Assembly: GCA_963669455.1 (NCBI GenBank)
Contig: OY770026.1
Coordinates: 682,001-746,000, forward strand
Length of the DNA stretch: 64,000 bases
Direction of reading: 5' to 3'
Origin: JAWKWH01 sp963669455
GTDB taxonomy: Bacteria > Pseudomonadota > Alphaproteobacteria > Rhizobiales > Rhizobiaceae
Both the position numbers and the translations under genes were made by a program. Below, in pieces: positions 28,632 to 36,435 of the stretch; positions within the stretch are counted from its first letter, which is position 1; each line of letters opens with the position of its first letter. Under the pieces are notes generated by a model. That model did no database searches, was not told the DNA's origin, and saw only the letters and a list, made by a program, of their open reading frames with translations.

Positions 28632-29015
28632 ATGGTCGATTTACGTACACCGCTCGGCAAGGTTCGCGGACGTGGTTCGGCCCGCGACGGCACGGACCAT
28701 TTCTGGCGCCAGCGCCTTACCGCAATCGCCAATGTTCCACTGGTGCTTTTCTTCACAGGCCTGCTGATATCGCTGAATGGCGCCGGCTACGACGGCGTGC
28801 GCGACGTGCTTGCCAATCCGCTGGTCACCGTTTTGATGATCCTGATGATTGGTTCGGTGCTATATCATATGCGTCTTGGCATGCAGGTGGTCATTGAGGA
28901 CTACGTGCATGGCGACGGCATGAAAATCACGCTTTTGGTCCTCAACACATTCTTCACGTTTTTCATTGCGGCACTTTCGGTGTTCGCGCTTTTAAAAATT
29001 GCGTTCGGAGGCTGA
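28632..29015 (+). CDS. sdhD: Succinate dehydrogenase membrane anchor subunit
   Basis: A 127-residue hydrophobic subunit with three membrane helices. The start MVDLRTPLGKVRGRGSARDG and HFWRQRLTAIANVPL, then MRLGMQVVIEDYVH with the quinone/haem-side His and Asp-Tyr, are typical of alphaproteobacterial SdhD. It abuts sdhA directly. Confidence 0.93.
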   Translation: MVDLRTPLGKVRGRGSARDGTDHFWRQRLTAIANVPLVLFFTGLLISLNGAGYDGVRDVLANPLVTVLMILMIGSVLYHMRLGMQVVIEDYVHGDGMKITLLVLNTFFTFFIAALSVFALLKIAFGG

Positions 29016-30842
29016 ATGTCCGGCATGGCAGAGACTTCCCCGACAACACCGGCCTATAATTATGTTGATCATGCCTTTGACGTGGTCGTCATCGGCGCCG
29101 GCGGCGCTGGTCTTCGCGCCACGCTTGGCATGGCCGAGCAGGGGCTGAAAACCGCGTGCATTACCAAGGTGTTTCCGACCCGCAGCCACACGGTGGCCGC
29201 ACAGGGTGGCATTGCCGCGTCACTGTCCAATATGGGACCCGACAGCTGGCAGTGGCATTTATACGATACGGTCAAGGGATCCGACTGGCTCGGCGATGTC
29301 GATGCGATGCAGTATCTGGCAATGGAAGCACCGGCGGCCGTCTACGAGCTGGAGCATTACGGTGTTCCTTTCAGCCGCACCGAGGAAGGAAAAATCTATC
29401 AGCGCCCGTTTGGTGGCCACATGCAGAATTTTGGCGATGGCCCGCCTGTGCAGCGCACCTGCGCGGCAGCCGACCGGACCGGCCACGCCATTCTGCATAC
29501 GCTCTACGGCCAAAGCCTGAAGAACAATGCACAGTTCTTTATCGAGTATTTTGCCATCGACCTGATTATGGAAGATGACGGCCGCTGCACCGGTGTGGTT
29601 GCCTGGAATCTCGACGACGGCACCATCCACCGCTTTTCGGCAAAAATGGTGGTCCTGGCGACCGGTGGCTATGGCCGCGCCTATTTTTCCTGCACCTCGG
29701 CACACACCTGCACCGGCGATGGCGGCGGCATGATTGCGCGGGCCGGCCTGCCGCTTCAGGATATGGAATTCGTCCAGTTTCACCCGACCGGCATTTATGG
29801 CGCCGGCTGCCTGATCACCGAGGGCGCACGCGGCGAGGGCGGTTATCTGGTCAATTCCGAGGGCGAGCGCTTCATGGAGCGCTATGCCCCGTCGGCCAAG
29901 GATCTGGCTTCGCGCGATGTCGTCTCGCGCTGCATGACCATGGAGATCCGCGAAGGCCGCGGTGTCGGCAAGAATGCCGACCACATCTTTTTACACCTCG
30001 ATCATCTCGACCCGGCCGTGCTGGCCGAACGCCTGCCCGGTATTTCCGAAAGCGCGCGTATTTTCGCCGGTGCCGATGTGACCAAAGAGCCGATCCCGGT
30101 ATTGCCGACTGTGCATTACAATATGGGCGGCGTGCCGACCAATTTCTGGGGTGAGGTGTTAAAGCCAACCAAAACCAGCCCGGATGCGGTGACCCCCGGC
30201 CTGATGGCCGTCGGCGAAGCCGGCTGTGCCTCGGTTCATGGCGCCAACAGGCTCGGCTCCAATTCGCTGATCGACCTCGTGGTCTTTGGCCGGGCGGCGG
30301 CGATCCGGGCCGGCGAGGTGGTCGATCGCTCTGAAGCCATCCCGTCTTTGAATGAGGCGGCGGTTGAAAAAATCATGGACCGGTTTGACCGGTTGCGCCA
30401 TGCCGACGGGGCAACGCCAACCGCTGCCTTGCGCGACAAGATGCAAAAAGCCATGCAGGAAGACGCAGCCGTGTTCCGCACGTCTGAATCGCTGAAAAGC
30501 GGATGTAAGCGTGTGTCTGCCATCTGGGGCGAGATGACCGACATCAAGGTCACCGACCGCTCGATGATCTGGAATTCGGACCTGGTGGAAACACTGGAAC
30601 TGGAGAACCTGATGGCCAACGCGATCGTCACGGTTTATTCGGCTGAAGCGCGCAAGGAAAGCCGTGGCGCGCACGCCCACGAGGATCATGCCGACCGCGA
30701 TGACAAGAACTGGCGAAAGCACACGCTGTCGACCGTCGATGCCAAAGGCAAAGTCAAGCTCGACTATCGCCCCGTGCACACCGACCTGATCGCCGACGGC
30801 ATGGATTTAAAAAAGATCGCGCCGAAGGCGAGGGTGTATTAA
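29016..30842 (+). CDS. sdhA: Succinate dehydrogenase flavoprotein subunit
   Basis: The catalytic subunit that oxidises succinate to fumarate. The 608-residue protein has the FAD-binding VVIGAGGAGLRATLG, the covalent-FAD motif RSHTVAAQGGIAA (His), EFVQFHPTGIYG, SRDVVSRCM, and GGVPTNFWGE. The C-terminal helical domain is complete. Unusually, the next gene is not sdhB but a 118-residue VapD-like gene. Confidence 0.97.
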   Translation: MSGMAETSPTTPAYNYVDHAFDVVVIGAGGAGLRATLGMAEQGLKTACITKVFPTRSHTVAAQGGIAASLSNMGPDSWQWHLYDTVKGSDWLGDVDAMQYLAMEAPAAVYELEHYGVPFSRTEEGKIYQRPFGGHMQNFGDGPPVQRTCAAADRTGHAILHTLYGQSLKNNAQFFIEYFAIDLIMEDDGRCTGVVAWNLDDGTIHRFSAKMVVLATGGYGRAYFSCTSAHTCTGDGGGMIARAGLPLQDMEFVQFHPTGIYGAGCLITEGARGEGGYLVNSEGERFMERYAPSAKDLASRDVVSRCMTMEIREGRGVGKNADHIFLHLDHLDPAVLAERLPGISESARIFAGADVTKEPIPVLPTVHYNMGGVPTNFWGEVLKPTKTSPDAVTPGLMAVGEAGCASVHGANRLGSNSLIDLVVFGRAAAIRAGEVVDRSEAIPSLNEAAVEKIMDRFDRLRHADGATPTAALRDKMQKAMQEDAAVFRTSESLKSGCKRVSAIWGEMTDIKVTDRSMIWNSDLVETLELENLMANAIVTVYSAEARKESRGAHAHEDHADRDDKNWRKHTLSTVDAKGKVKLDYRPVHTDLIADGMDLKKIAPKARVY

Positions 30843-30878
30843 GATAGTTGAGTGAGATTCCGTTGAAAGGTCTTCACC

Positions 30879-31235
30879 TTGAACATGATCGGACACAACG
30901 TCAGACGACCTGCTCCAAAAGGGGGGCAATCCATATATGCCACCGTCTTTGGTCTTGACACCAGTAGTTTGAAAGAAGTCTATCCGGGCCCTTCATGGAA
31001 TAATGCATATCAGGAAATCAGAATGTTTCTCGCTGAGCGAGGTTTCGGCTGGCAGCAGGGAAGCACCTATTTCGGCGATGAAAATGTGGATGCTGTTGGA
31101 TGCGTGCTGACGATACAGGAGCTAACGAGCAGTTTCGACTGGTTCTCGGCATCAGTTAGGGACATCCGTATGTTGCGGATAGAGGAAAACAATGACCTGA
31201 TGCCCGCGGTCGAACGTGCATCGAAAATGAATTGA
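30879..31235 (+). CDS. VapD-family protein (Cas2-like endoribonuclease fold)
   Basis: A 118-residue protein with YATVFGLDTSSLKEVYPG, SWNNAYQEIRMFLAERGF, QQGSTYFGDENVDAVGCVL and the C-terminal DIRMLRIEENNDLMPAV, all characteristic of the VapD family. VapD proteins share the ferredoxin-like fold of Cas2 and are toxin-like endoribonucleases; the Asp in the first strand (GLD) is the usual catalytic position. No antitoxin-sized partner gene is seen. It lies inside the sdh operon, 36 bases after sdhA and 11 before sdhB, so it should be co-transcribed. Start is TTG 30879 or ATG 30885. Confidence 0.87.
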   Translation: MNMIGHNVRRPAPKGGQSIYATVFGLDTSSLKEVYPGPSWNNAYQEIRMFLAERGFGWQQGSTYFGDENVDAVGCVLTIQELTSSFDWFSASVRDIRMLRIEENNDLMPAVERASKMN

Positions 31236-31246
31236 GTCTTTCTTGA

Positions 31247-32026
31247 ATGGTTGAACTTACGCTACCGGAAAATTCAAAGATCGTCGAAGGCAAAACCTGG
31301 CCCAAGCCGGAAGGTGCGACGAATATCCGCGAATATAAGATCTATCGCTGGTCGCCTGACGATGACGACAATCCGCGCCTCGACACCTTTTTTGTCGATC
31401 AGGACGATTGCGGCCCGATGGTGCTCGATGCGCTGTTGTGGATCAAGAACAATGTCGATCCGACGCTGACGCTGCGCCGTTCCTGCCGCGAAGGGATTTG
31501 CGGGTCGTGCTCAATGAATATCGACGGCACCAACACGCTTGCCTGCACCAAGGGCCATGACGAGGTGGTCGGTGTGGTCAAAATCTATCCGCTGCCGCAC
31601 ATGCCGGTGGTGAAAGATCTGGTGCCCGATCTGACCAATTTCTATGCGCAGCACCGCTCTGTCGAACCCTGGCTGAAGACGGTGTCGCCGGAGCCCGCCG
31701 CAGAATGGCTGCAAAGCCACAAGGACCGCCAGAAGCTCGACGGGCTCTATGAGTGCATTCTGTGCGCCTGCTGCTCAACCTCATGTCCGTCCTACTGGTG
31801 GAATTCTGACCGTTATCTCGGCCCGGCAACGCTGCTGCAGGCCTATCGCTGGCTGGCTGATTCCAGAGATGAGGCCACCGGCGAGCGTCTTGATGAGCTT
31901 GAAGATCCGTTCCGGCTCTACCGCTGCCATACGATTATGAACTGCACGCAGACCTGCCCGAAAGGCTTGAACCCGGCCAAGGCGATTGCCGAGACCAAAA
32001 AGATGCTGGTCGAGCGGAAAGTGTAG
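31247..32026 (+). CDS. sdhB: Succinate dehydrogenase iron-sulfur subunit
   Basis: Carries the three Fe-S clusters that link FAD to quinone. The 259-residue protein has the [2Fe-2S] motif SCREGICGSCSMNIDG and a later Cys, and the [4Fe-4S]/[3Fe-4S] motifs CILCACCSTSCPSYWW and CHTIMNCTQTCPKGLNP. Length and motifs are normal. The last 89 bases of the gene are duplicated downstream. Confidence 0.96.
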   Translation: MVELTLPENSKIVEGKTWPKPEGATNIREYKIYRWSPDDDDNPRLDTFFVDQDDCGPMVLDALLWIKNNVDPTLTLRRSCREGICGSCSMNIDGTNTLACTKGHDEVVGVVKIYPLPHMPVVKDLVPDLTNFYAQHRSVEPWLKTVSPEPAAEWLQSHKDRQKLDGLYECILCACCSTSCPSYWWNSDRYLGPATLLQAYRWLADSRDEATGERLDELEDPFRLYRCHTIMNCTQTCPKGLNPAKAIAETKKMLVERKV

Positions 32027-32393
32027 ACTGGCCGCTCATAATCGATTTTTCGTCTGCCCGTCCTCGGGCGCTGCCCTGCGGGTGGGCGGTAATGAACTGC
32101 ACGCAGACCTGCCCGAAAGGCTTGAACCCGGCCAAGGCGATTGCCGAGACCAAAAAGATGCTGGTCGAGCGGAAAGTGTAACCTAGGGCGTTTTGCGGTT
32201 TCTTTGACCCGCAACAACGCCTTTATCCGCTTGGAATCATTGAAGCATTTTTCGCACATGTGATTCTGTTTGGGCGAAAAATGCACTAGCCGCTCATAAT
32301 CGGTTTTTCCGTCTGCCCGTCCTCGGGCGCTGCCCTGCGGGCGCGCGGTAATGAACTATACGCAGACCTGCCCGAAAGGCTTGAACCCGGCCA
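31937..32393 (+). repeat. Tandem duplication of the sdhB 3' end (2.3 units)
   Basis: A unit of 155 bases (the last 89 bases of sdhB plus 66 bases of following spacer) is present as unit A (31937-32091), unit B (32092-32180, then 32289-32348 after an inserted repeat) and a truncated unit C (32349-32393). Units A and B are identical over the 89 coding bases. Unit B has no sdhB start, so it is not a gene. Confidence 0.9.
32184..32288 (-). repeat. 105-bp dispersed TA-flanked repeat, copy 4
   Basis: A full copy in reverse orientation, inserted inside unit B of the sdhB-tail duplication. Comparison with the uninterrupted unit A gives a natural empty site: GTGTAGACTGGCCGCTC without the element, and the same flanks around TA...TA with it. 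Confidence 0.9.
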
Positions 32394-32520
32394 AGTGCCT
32401 CGTGGTTCCTTATCGAACTTGCATCCAATTGTATTATTGCCCCTGCAAATTGGTGTCTATAAGATCAGTGTTTGTCAAAAATTCTTGTCAAATCTACAGT
32501 GCAAAATGTGGAGCGTTTAA
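32394..32520. other. Gene-free spacer downstream of the sdhB repeats
   Basis: An AT-richer 127-base stretch leading to the next small gene. It probably holds the promoter of that gene, but no clear -35/-10 pair or ribosome-binding site (only GGAGCG) could be defined. Confidence 0.4.
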
Positions 32521-32964
32521 ATGATTTCAAAGAAAATAACGGTCGAGGCTGCCGTTCTTGCTGGATTTGCGACGTTGATTTTCAGCGCCTCGCCTGTAAA
32601 TGCCGTTGAGATAAAATCGGTCTCGGTTGCACCCGTTACCAAAGCGCATTTATGCCGCAAGCTGGGCGGAAAAGACAAAGATCCGTCTGTCACGATAAAA
32701 CATGCCAAGAAGGGCGGAGAAAAAATTACGGTCCGGATGTATGATGTGCTCTCCAGCGGACGGATATTCAATCACCGTACCAAAACCGTGAAATCGGAAG
32801 CAGATGGCAGCACGACGTTGACGGCAAATTTTCTCGCCCCGTGCAATACGACCAATGGCCGGGTCAATTCCTCATATCGCTTTGATGTTACATCTAAGGG
32901 TTCGAGGAAAAAGACGGTGCGCTGGTTTAAGTTCAACAGTAAGAGCAAAAGGATCAGCCGGTAG
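32521..32964 (+). CDS. Hypothetical secreted protein
   Basis: A 147-residue protein with an N-terminal signal peptide ending near residue 28 (SPVNAVE) and a basic mature part rich in Lys, Ser and Thr, with two cysteines (about residues 44 and 101). Predicted to be a small beta-rich secreted protein. I recognise no family. A GGAG site eight bases upstream and the clear signal peptide support a real gene. Confidence 0.7.
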   Translation: MISKKITVEAAVLAGFATLIFSASPVNAVEIKSVSVAPVTKAHLCRKLGGKDKDPSVTIKHAKKGGEKITVRMYDVLSSGRIFNHRTKTVKSEADGSTTLTANFLAPCNTTNGRVNSSYRFDVTSKGSRKKTVRWFKFNSKSKRISR

Positions 32965-33018
32965 CGCTGTTTAAAATCCCGCCAAAATTGTCCTGCCTCC
33001 GGATGGGTCAAAACTGCT

Positions 33019-33097
33019 CTAGTGGTCTTTATGTTCGAAACGCTTGCTAATGGCGTTGGCTAGTAACCGGATGCAAGCGCTTCGAACAGACCACTAG
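33019..33097. repeat. Long inverted repeat (hairpin) downstream of a secreted-protein gene
   Basis: The arms CTAGTGGTCT-GTTCGAA-CGCTTGC pair across a 25-base loop. The left arm has an extra TTAT and one mismatch. There is no U-run, so it is not a classical terminator. CTAG ends and near-perfect arms resemble a small non-autonomous element or a processing signal. It occurs once in this window. Confidence 0.6.
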
Positions 33098-33213
33098 GCA
33101 AAGGTGAAACCGGCAATTCACCTGCATCTCACGATCTCGTGTAACAATTTGTATTTGTTTCTTTAATATTACGCATTAGCTCTGCCTTGAAACCTGTTTG
33201 AGGAGCTTTGTCC

Positions 33214-33819
33214 ATGGTCCGTTCGGCCTTTACCGCGCTAACACTTGCCGCGCTGACGTGCTTGTCCACGCCAGCTTTTTCTGCGGACACCGAAACCGCC
33301 ATATTCGCCGGTGGGTGCTTTTGGTGCGTGGAATCGGATTTCGATTATGTTGATGGTGTGATCGACACCACGTCCGGTTATATCGGCGGCACCGGCGACA
33401 ATCCGACCTACAAAAACCATTCGAGTACCGGTTATCGCGAGGCGGTGAAGATTGATTTTGATCCGTCCAAGGTCAGCTATTCGCAGCTTCTGGAATCATT
33501 CTTCCGCTCGGTTGATCCGACCGATGCCGGCGGCCAGTTCTGCGACCGTGGCCATTCCTACACCACCGCCATCTATGCAACGAGCAAGGATCAGACAAAG
33601 ACTGCGGAAAAAGCAAAACAAGCTGCGCAAGATGAACTGGGCAAAACAGTCGTCACGCCGATTGAAACGACGGGCAAATTCTACGCGGCGGAAAACTACC
33701 ATCAAGATTATCACAACAAAAACCCACTCCGCTACAAATATTACCGCCGCAGTTGCGGGCGTGACAAGGGTGTCAAAGAGCTTTGGGGTAAGGCCGCAAG
33801 GCGGGGACTTGGTTCGTAA
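33214..33819 (+). CDS. msrA: Periplasmic peptide-methionine (S)-S-oxide reductase
   Basis: Repairs oxidised methionine. The 201-residue protein has a signal peptide (cleavage near residue 25) and the MsrA domain with the catalytic AGGCFWCVESDF, GYIGGTGDNPTYKNHSSTGY, and QFCDRGHSYTTAIY. The C-terminal segment CGRDKGVKELW supplies a recycling Cys. The exported location is unusual compared with cytoplasmic MsrA but is seen in proteobacteria. The ATG at 33214 has GAGGAG upstream. Confidence 0.93.
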   Translation: MVRSAFTALTLAALTCLSTPAFSADTETAIFAGGCFWCVESDFDYVDGVIDTTSGYIGGTGDNPTYKNHSSTGYREAVKIDFDPSKVSYSQLLESFFRSVDPTDAGGQFCDRGHSYTTAIYATSKDQTKTAEKAKQAAQDELGKTVVTPIETTGKFYAAENYHQDYHNKNPLRYKYYRRSCGRDKGVKELWGKAARRGLGS

Positions 33820-33841
33820 AGTCATCAGCCCGGAGAAGTAG

Positions 33842-34229
33842 ATGGCCGAAAAATCTGCCGCCGACGGTTGGGTGACCAAAAAAAAGCGTTCATGATGTTG
33901 CTGCCACGGCAGACAAGCTTGTTGCCGCCGTGGAAAAAGCCGGCGCCACCGTGTTCGCCCGCATTGACCATCAAAAAGGGGCAAAGTCGGTGGGAATGGA
34001 CATTCCCGGCGCCACCGTGTTCGCCCGCATTGACCATCAAAAAGGGGCAAAGTCGGTGGGAATGGACATTCCCGGTGCAACTTTGATTCTATTCGGCAAT
34101 CCCAAGATCGGCTATTTATCGCCGGATGAACTTCAGCGCCGCTACGGTCTCATCCAATCGGGTGAGGCCTTAAAGAAGATGGGCGGCGCTGCGGAAAAAC
34201 TGACTGGCAAGGCAGCTGAAGCTGAATAA
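33842..34229 (+). pseudogene. DUF302-domain gene broken by a poly-A frameshift
   Basis: From the ATG at 33842 the frame reads MAEKSAADGWVTKK and then stops after an A8 tract at 33878-33885. With seven A residues the frame continues as SVHDVAATADKLVAAVEKAG and joins the open DUF302 frame (TVFARIDHQKGAKSVGMD, LILFGNPKIG) to the stop at 34229. The restored protein would be 128 residues, including a 22-residue duplication. The A8 run could be a true mutation, phase variation or a sequencing error. DUF302 proteins have no assigned reaction; the neighbour is msrA. Confidence 0.8.
33945..34076 (+). repeat. Perfect in-frame 66-bp tandem duplication in the DUF302 gene
   Basis: The 66 bases at 33945-34010 are repeated at 34011-34076 with one difference near the end. 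They encode ATVFARIDHQKGAKSVGMD plus IPG, a segment that is normally present once in the DUF302 fold. Near-identity means that the duplication is recent. Confidence 0.9.
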
Positions 34230-34248
34230 GGTAATTGGCGTATCTGCT

Positions 34249-34779
34249 CTAACCGGGCAGCGTTTCGGTGCCGCCGTTCAACGCCAATTGCATGATGATG
34301 GTATCAAGCCACTGTCCATGTTTGAATCCGGCGCCGATTATCCGGCCCGTCTGGATGAAACCAACCGCCTCATGCAAGCGTACTGACGCGTTTTGATGAT
34401 CGCCATCGCTGATAATGGCGATCATCTGGCGAAACCCCAATTGGTTGCCCGCCTCCACCAGACGGTTCATCAATTGCCGGCCGATGCCGCGGCCTTTCAT
34501 ATCGGGGTGAACATAGACGGAATCTTCCACACTATAGCGGTAGGCCGGCCTGGGCCGATAAGGCCCTGCATAGGCGTAGCCGGCAACCTGTCCGCCCGAA
34601 ATGGCGACAAAAAAGGGAAATTTTTCGGCAGCAAGCGATTGATAGCGCCGCTCCATTTCGGTGACTGACGGTGCTTCGCGTTCAAAGCTTGCAGTCCCGT
34701 TTTCGACCGCATGGCCGTAGATTGCGGTAATAGAAGCAATATGGGTGGGACCGGCGGGGTGAATGGCGAGCTTGGACAT
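34249..34779 (-). CDS. GNAT acetyltransferase (phosphinothricin/methionine-sulfoximine type)
   Basis: A 176-residue acetyl-CoA-dependent N-acetyltransferase. It has the Pat/YwnH pattern: AIYGHAVENGTASFE, AGYAYAGPYRPRPAYRYSVEDS with VYVHPDMKGRGIGRQLM (acetyl-CoA loop), and GFKHGQWLDTIIMQL. Members acetylate phosphinothricin, methionine sulfoximine or methionine sulfone. The nearby msrA suits an oxidised methionine derivative, but this is only suggestive. The start is the ATG at 34779. Confidence 0.88.
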   Translation of the reverse strand: MSKLAIHPAGPTHIASITAIYGHAVENGTASFEREAPSVTEMERRYQSLAAEKFPFFVAISGGQVAGYAYAGPYRPRPAYRYSVEDSVYVHPDMKGRGIGRQLMNRLVEAGNQLGFRQMIAIISDGDHQNASVRLHEAVGFIQTGRIIGAGFKHGQWLDTIIMQLALNGGTETLPG

Positions 34780-34869
34780 GATCTGAACCTTGAGAAACTG
34801 AAGCAAAAGCGAATTATTGCTCGATGAACGGCAAAAAGAAAAGACTGCCTTGCGTTCGAAGTATCACTG

Positions 34870-34888
34870 GAGCATTTTTCGCTCAAAC
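34870..34888 (+). repeat. Fragment of the 105-bp repeat (left end)
   Basis: GAGCATTTTTCGCTCAAAC matches the left arm of the repeat, then diverges. It is followed 31 bases later by a copy of the short repeat. Confidence 0.55.
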
Positions 34889-34918
34889 CTGCCGCTATTC
34901 ACCCCATGCGGCGTTCAA

Positions 34919-34950
34919 ACGATTCCATTTAAACCGGATACGCTCTAAGA
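34919..34950 (+). repeat. Short repeat with TTTAAACCGGATACGCTC core, copy 4
   Basis: Contains CCATTTAAACCGGATACGCT followed by CTAAG, a perfect core match, between the GNAT gene and the aldehyde dehydrogenase gene. Confidence 0.65.
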
Positions 34951-34998
34951 TCGTGGCGGGGTAGGTCCGGCTGCGACAAACTTGGATGGATATCTTTG

Positions 34999-36435
34999 AT
35001 GGCCGTTACAAAATCAATCGTGATGCCAAGCGGCAATGGGGAAAGTGCAATCGTCGATGAGCTCGTCGACCGCGCACGGCTGGCTCAAGCCAGTTTCGAA
35101 AGGAACGCAACCCAGGATCGTTACAACCAGGCGGCATTGGCGGCAGCCTGGGCATTGATGGAACCATCGCGAAATCGCGAACTGTCGGAGCTTGCGGTTG
35201 AAACCACCGGCCTTGGTAAGGTGGAAGACAAGGTTGTCAAAAATCATCGCAAGACGCTTGGAGTGCTGCGCGACATCGAGCATTCGGTAACCTGCGGTAT
35301 CCTCGACGACAATCGCGATACCGGTATCACCGAAATCGCCCGCGCTGTCGGTGTCGTCGGTGCGGTTGTTCCTTCAACCAATCCGGTCGCCACGCCAACC
35401 AACAATGTGATCAACGCACTGAAATGCGGCAACGCCATCATCCTGTCTCCGTCGCCGAAGGGCGCGATCGTCTGTGAACGGTTACTCGGCTATATCCATG
35501 ATGAGTTTGATAAGATCTGCCTCGACCGCGACCTTGTGCAGATGATCCCGGTGCCTGTTTCCAAGGTCAAAGCGCAACGGCTGATGGACATGGTTGACCT
35601 GCTGGTGGTTACCGGCAGTCAGGACAATGTACGCCGGGCTTACTCGTCGGGAACACCGGCCATCGGCGTGGGGGCGGGCAATGTCACCGTGATTGTCGAC
35701 GAAACGGCGGATTTGGCGGGCGCGGCTGAAAAGATCACCGCCTCAAAAACATTCGACAATGCGACGTCGTGTTCATCAGAGAATGCGGTCATCGTTGTGG
35801 ACGCTGTTCGTGATGCGTTTTTGCAGGAATTGCATAAAGCCGGAGGCCGGCTGCTAACCGGCGAAAACGGAGCCAAACTCAAACAGGCCCTTTTTGAGAA
35901 CGGCCATCTCAACAGGGCCATGCTGGCCAAGGACCTCGACAAGGTCATCGATGCCGCGAGGATCGAGGTTGAGGACGCAGGCAATGCCAGGTTCCTGCTG
36001 ATCGAAGGCGAAGGAATCGGGCCGGACTATCCCGAATCAGGCGAAAAACTCTCGCTGGTGGCAACTTGCTATCGAGCCAGGGATTTCGACCATGCGAGCG
36101 ATATCGCCAATCGCTTGTTCAAGCATCTTGGAGCGGGGCACTCGATCGGCATTCACACCGGCGACAAGACGCGCCCGGTAACGCTTGGCAAGACATTGCC
36201 CACATGCCGGGTGATCGTGAACCAGGCTCATTGCTTCGCCACCGGCGGATCGTTCGACAACGCAATGCCGTTTTCACTTTCGATGGGGTGTGGGTCGTGG
36301 GGCGGCAACTCCATCGATGATAATTTCAATCATAAGCACCTGATGAATATCACCAGGGTGGTTCGCACTATTGCCGTGCGCGAGCCGAAGGTCGAGGACC
36401 TTTTTCGTGACTACTGGAAAAAGGCCGGGAAATGA
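34999..36435 (+). CDS. Acylating aldehyde dehydrogenase, SauS-like
   Basis: A 478-residue CoA-acylating aldehyde dehydrogenase. It has VVGAVVPSTNPVATPTNNVI, NALKCGNAIILSPSPKGA, VTGSQDNVRRAYSSGTPAIG, VGAGNVTVIVDETAD, and the catalytic Cys in FDNATSCSSENAVIV. The order and sequence resemble sulfoacetaldehyde dehydrogenase (SauS) of the sulfoacetate pathway. A 4-base overlap with the following CoA ligase resembles the sauS-sauT pair. Acetaldehyde or another aldehyde cannot be excluded. The ATG at 34999 is chosen; a TTG at 34996 precedes it. Confidence 0.85.
   Translation: MAVTKSIVMPSGNGESAIVDELVDRARLAQASFERNATQDRYNQAALAAAWALMEPSRNRELSELAVETTGLGKVEDKVVKNHRKTLGVLRDIEHSVTCGILDDNRDTGITEIARAVGVVGAVVPSTNPVATPTNNVINALKCGNAIILSPSPKGAIVCERLLGYIHDEFDKICLDRDLVQMIPVPVSKVKAQRLMDMVDLLVVTGSQDNVRRAYSSGTPAIGVGAGNVTVIVDETADLAGAAEKITASKTFDNATSCSSENAVIVVDAVRDAFLQELHKAGGRLLTGENGAKLKQALFENGHLNRAMLAKDLDKVIDAARIEVEDAGNARFLLIEGEGIGPDYPESGEKLSLVATCYRARDFDHASDIANRLFKHLGAGHSIGIHTGDKTRPVTLGKTLPTCRVIVNQAHCFATGGSFDNAMPFSLSMGCGSWGGNSIDDNFNHKHLMNITRVVRTIAVREPKVEDLFRDYWKKAGK

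Noticed and set aside
32092..32180. A second small gene with the sdhB C-terminus
   Set aside because: It is an exact tandem copy of the last 89 bases of sdhB without the Fe-S domain start; it is a duplication remnant rather than a gene.
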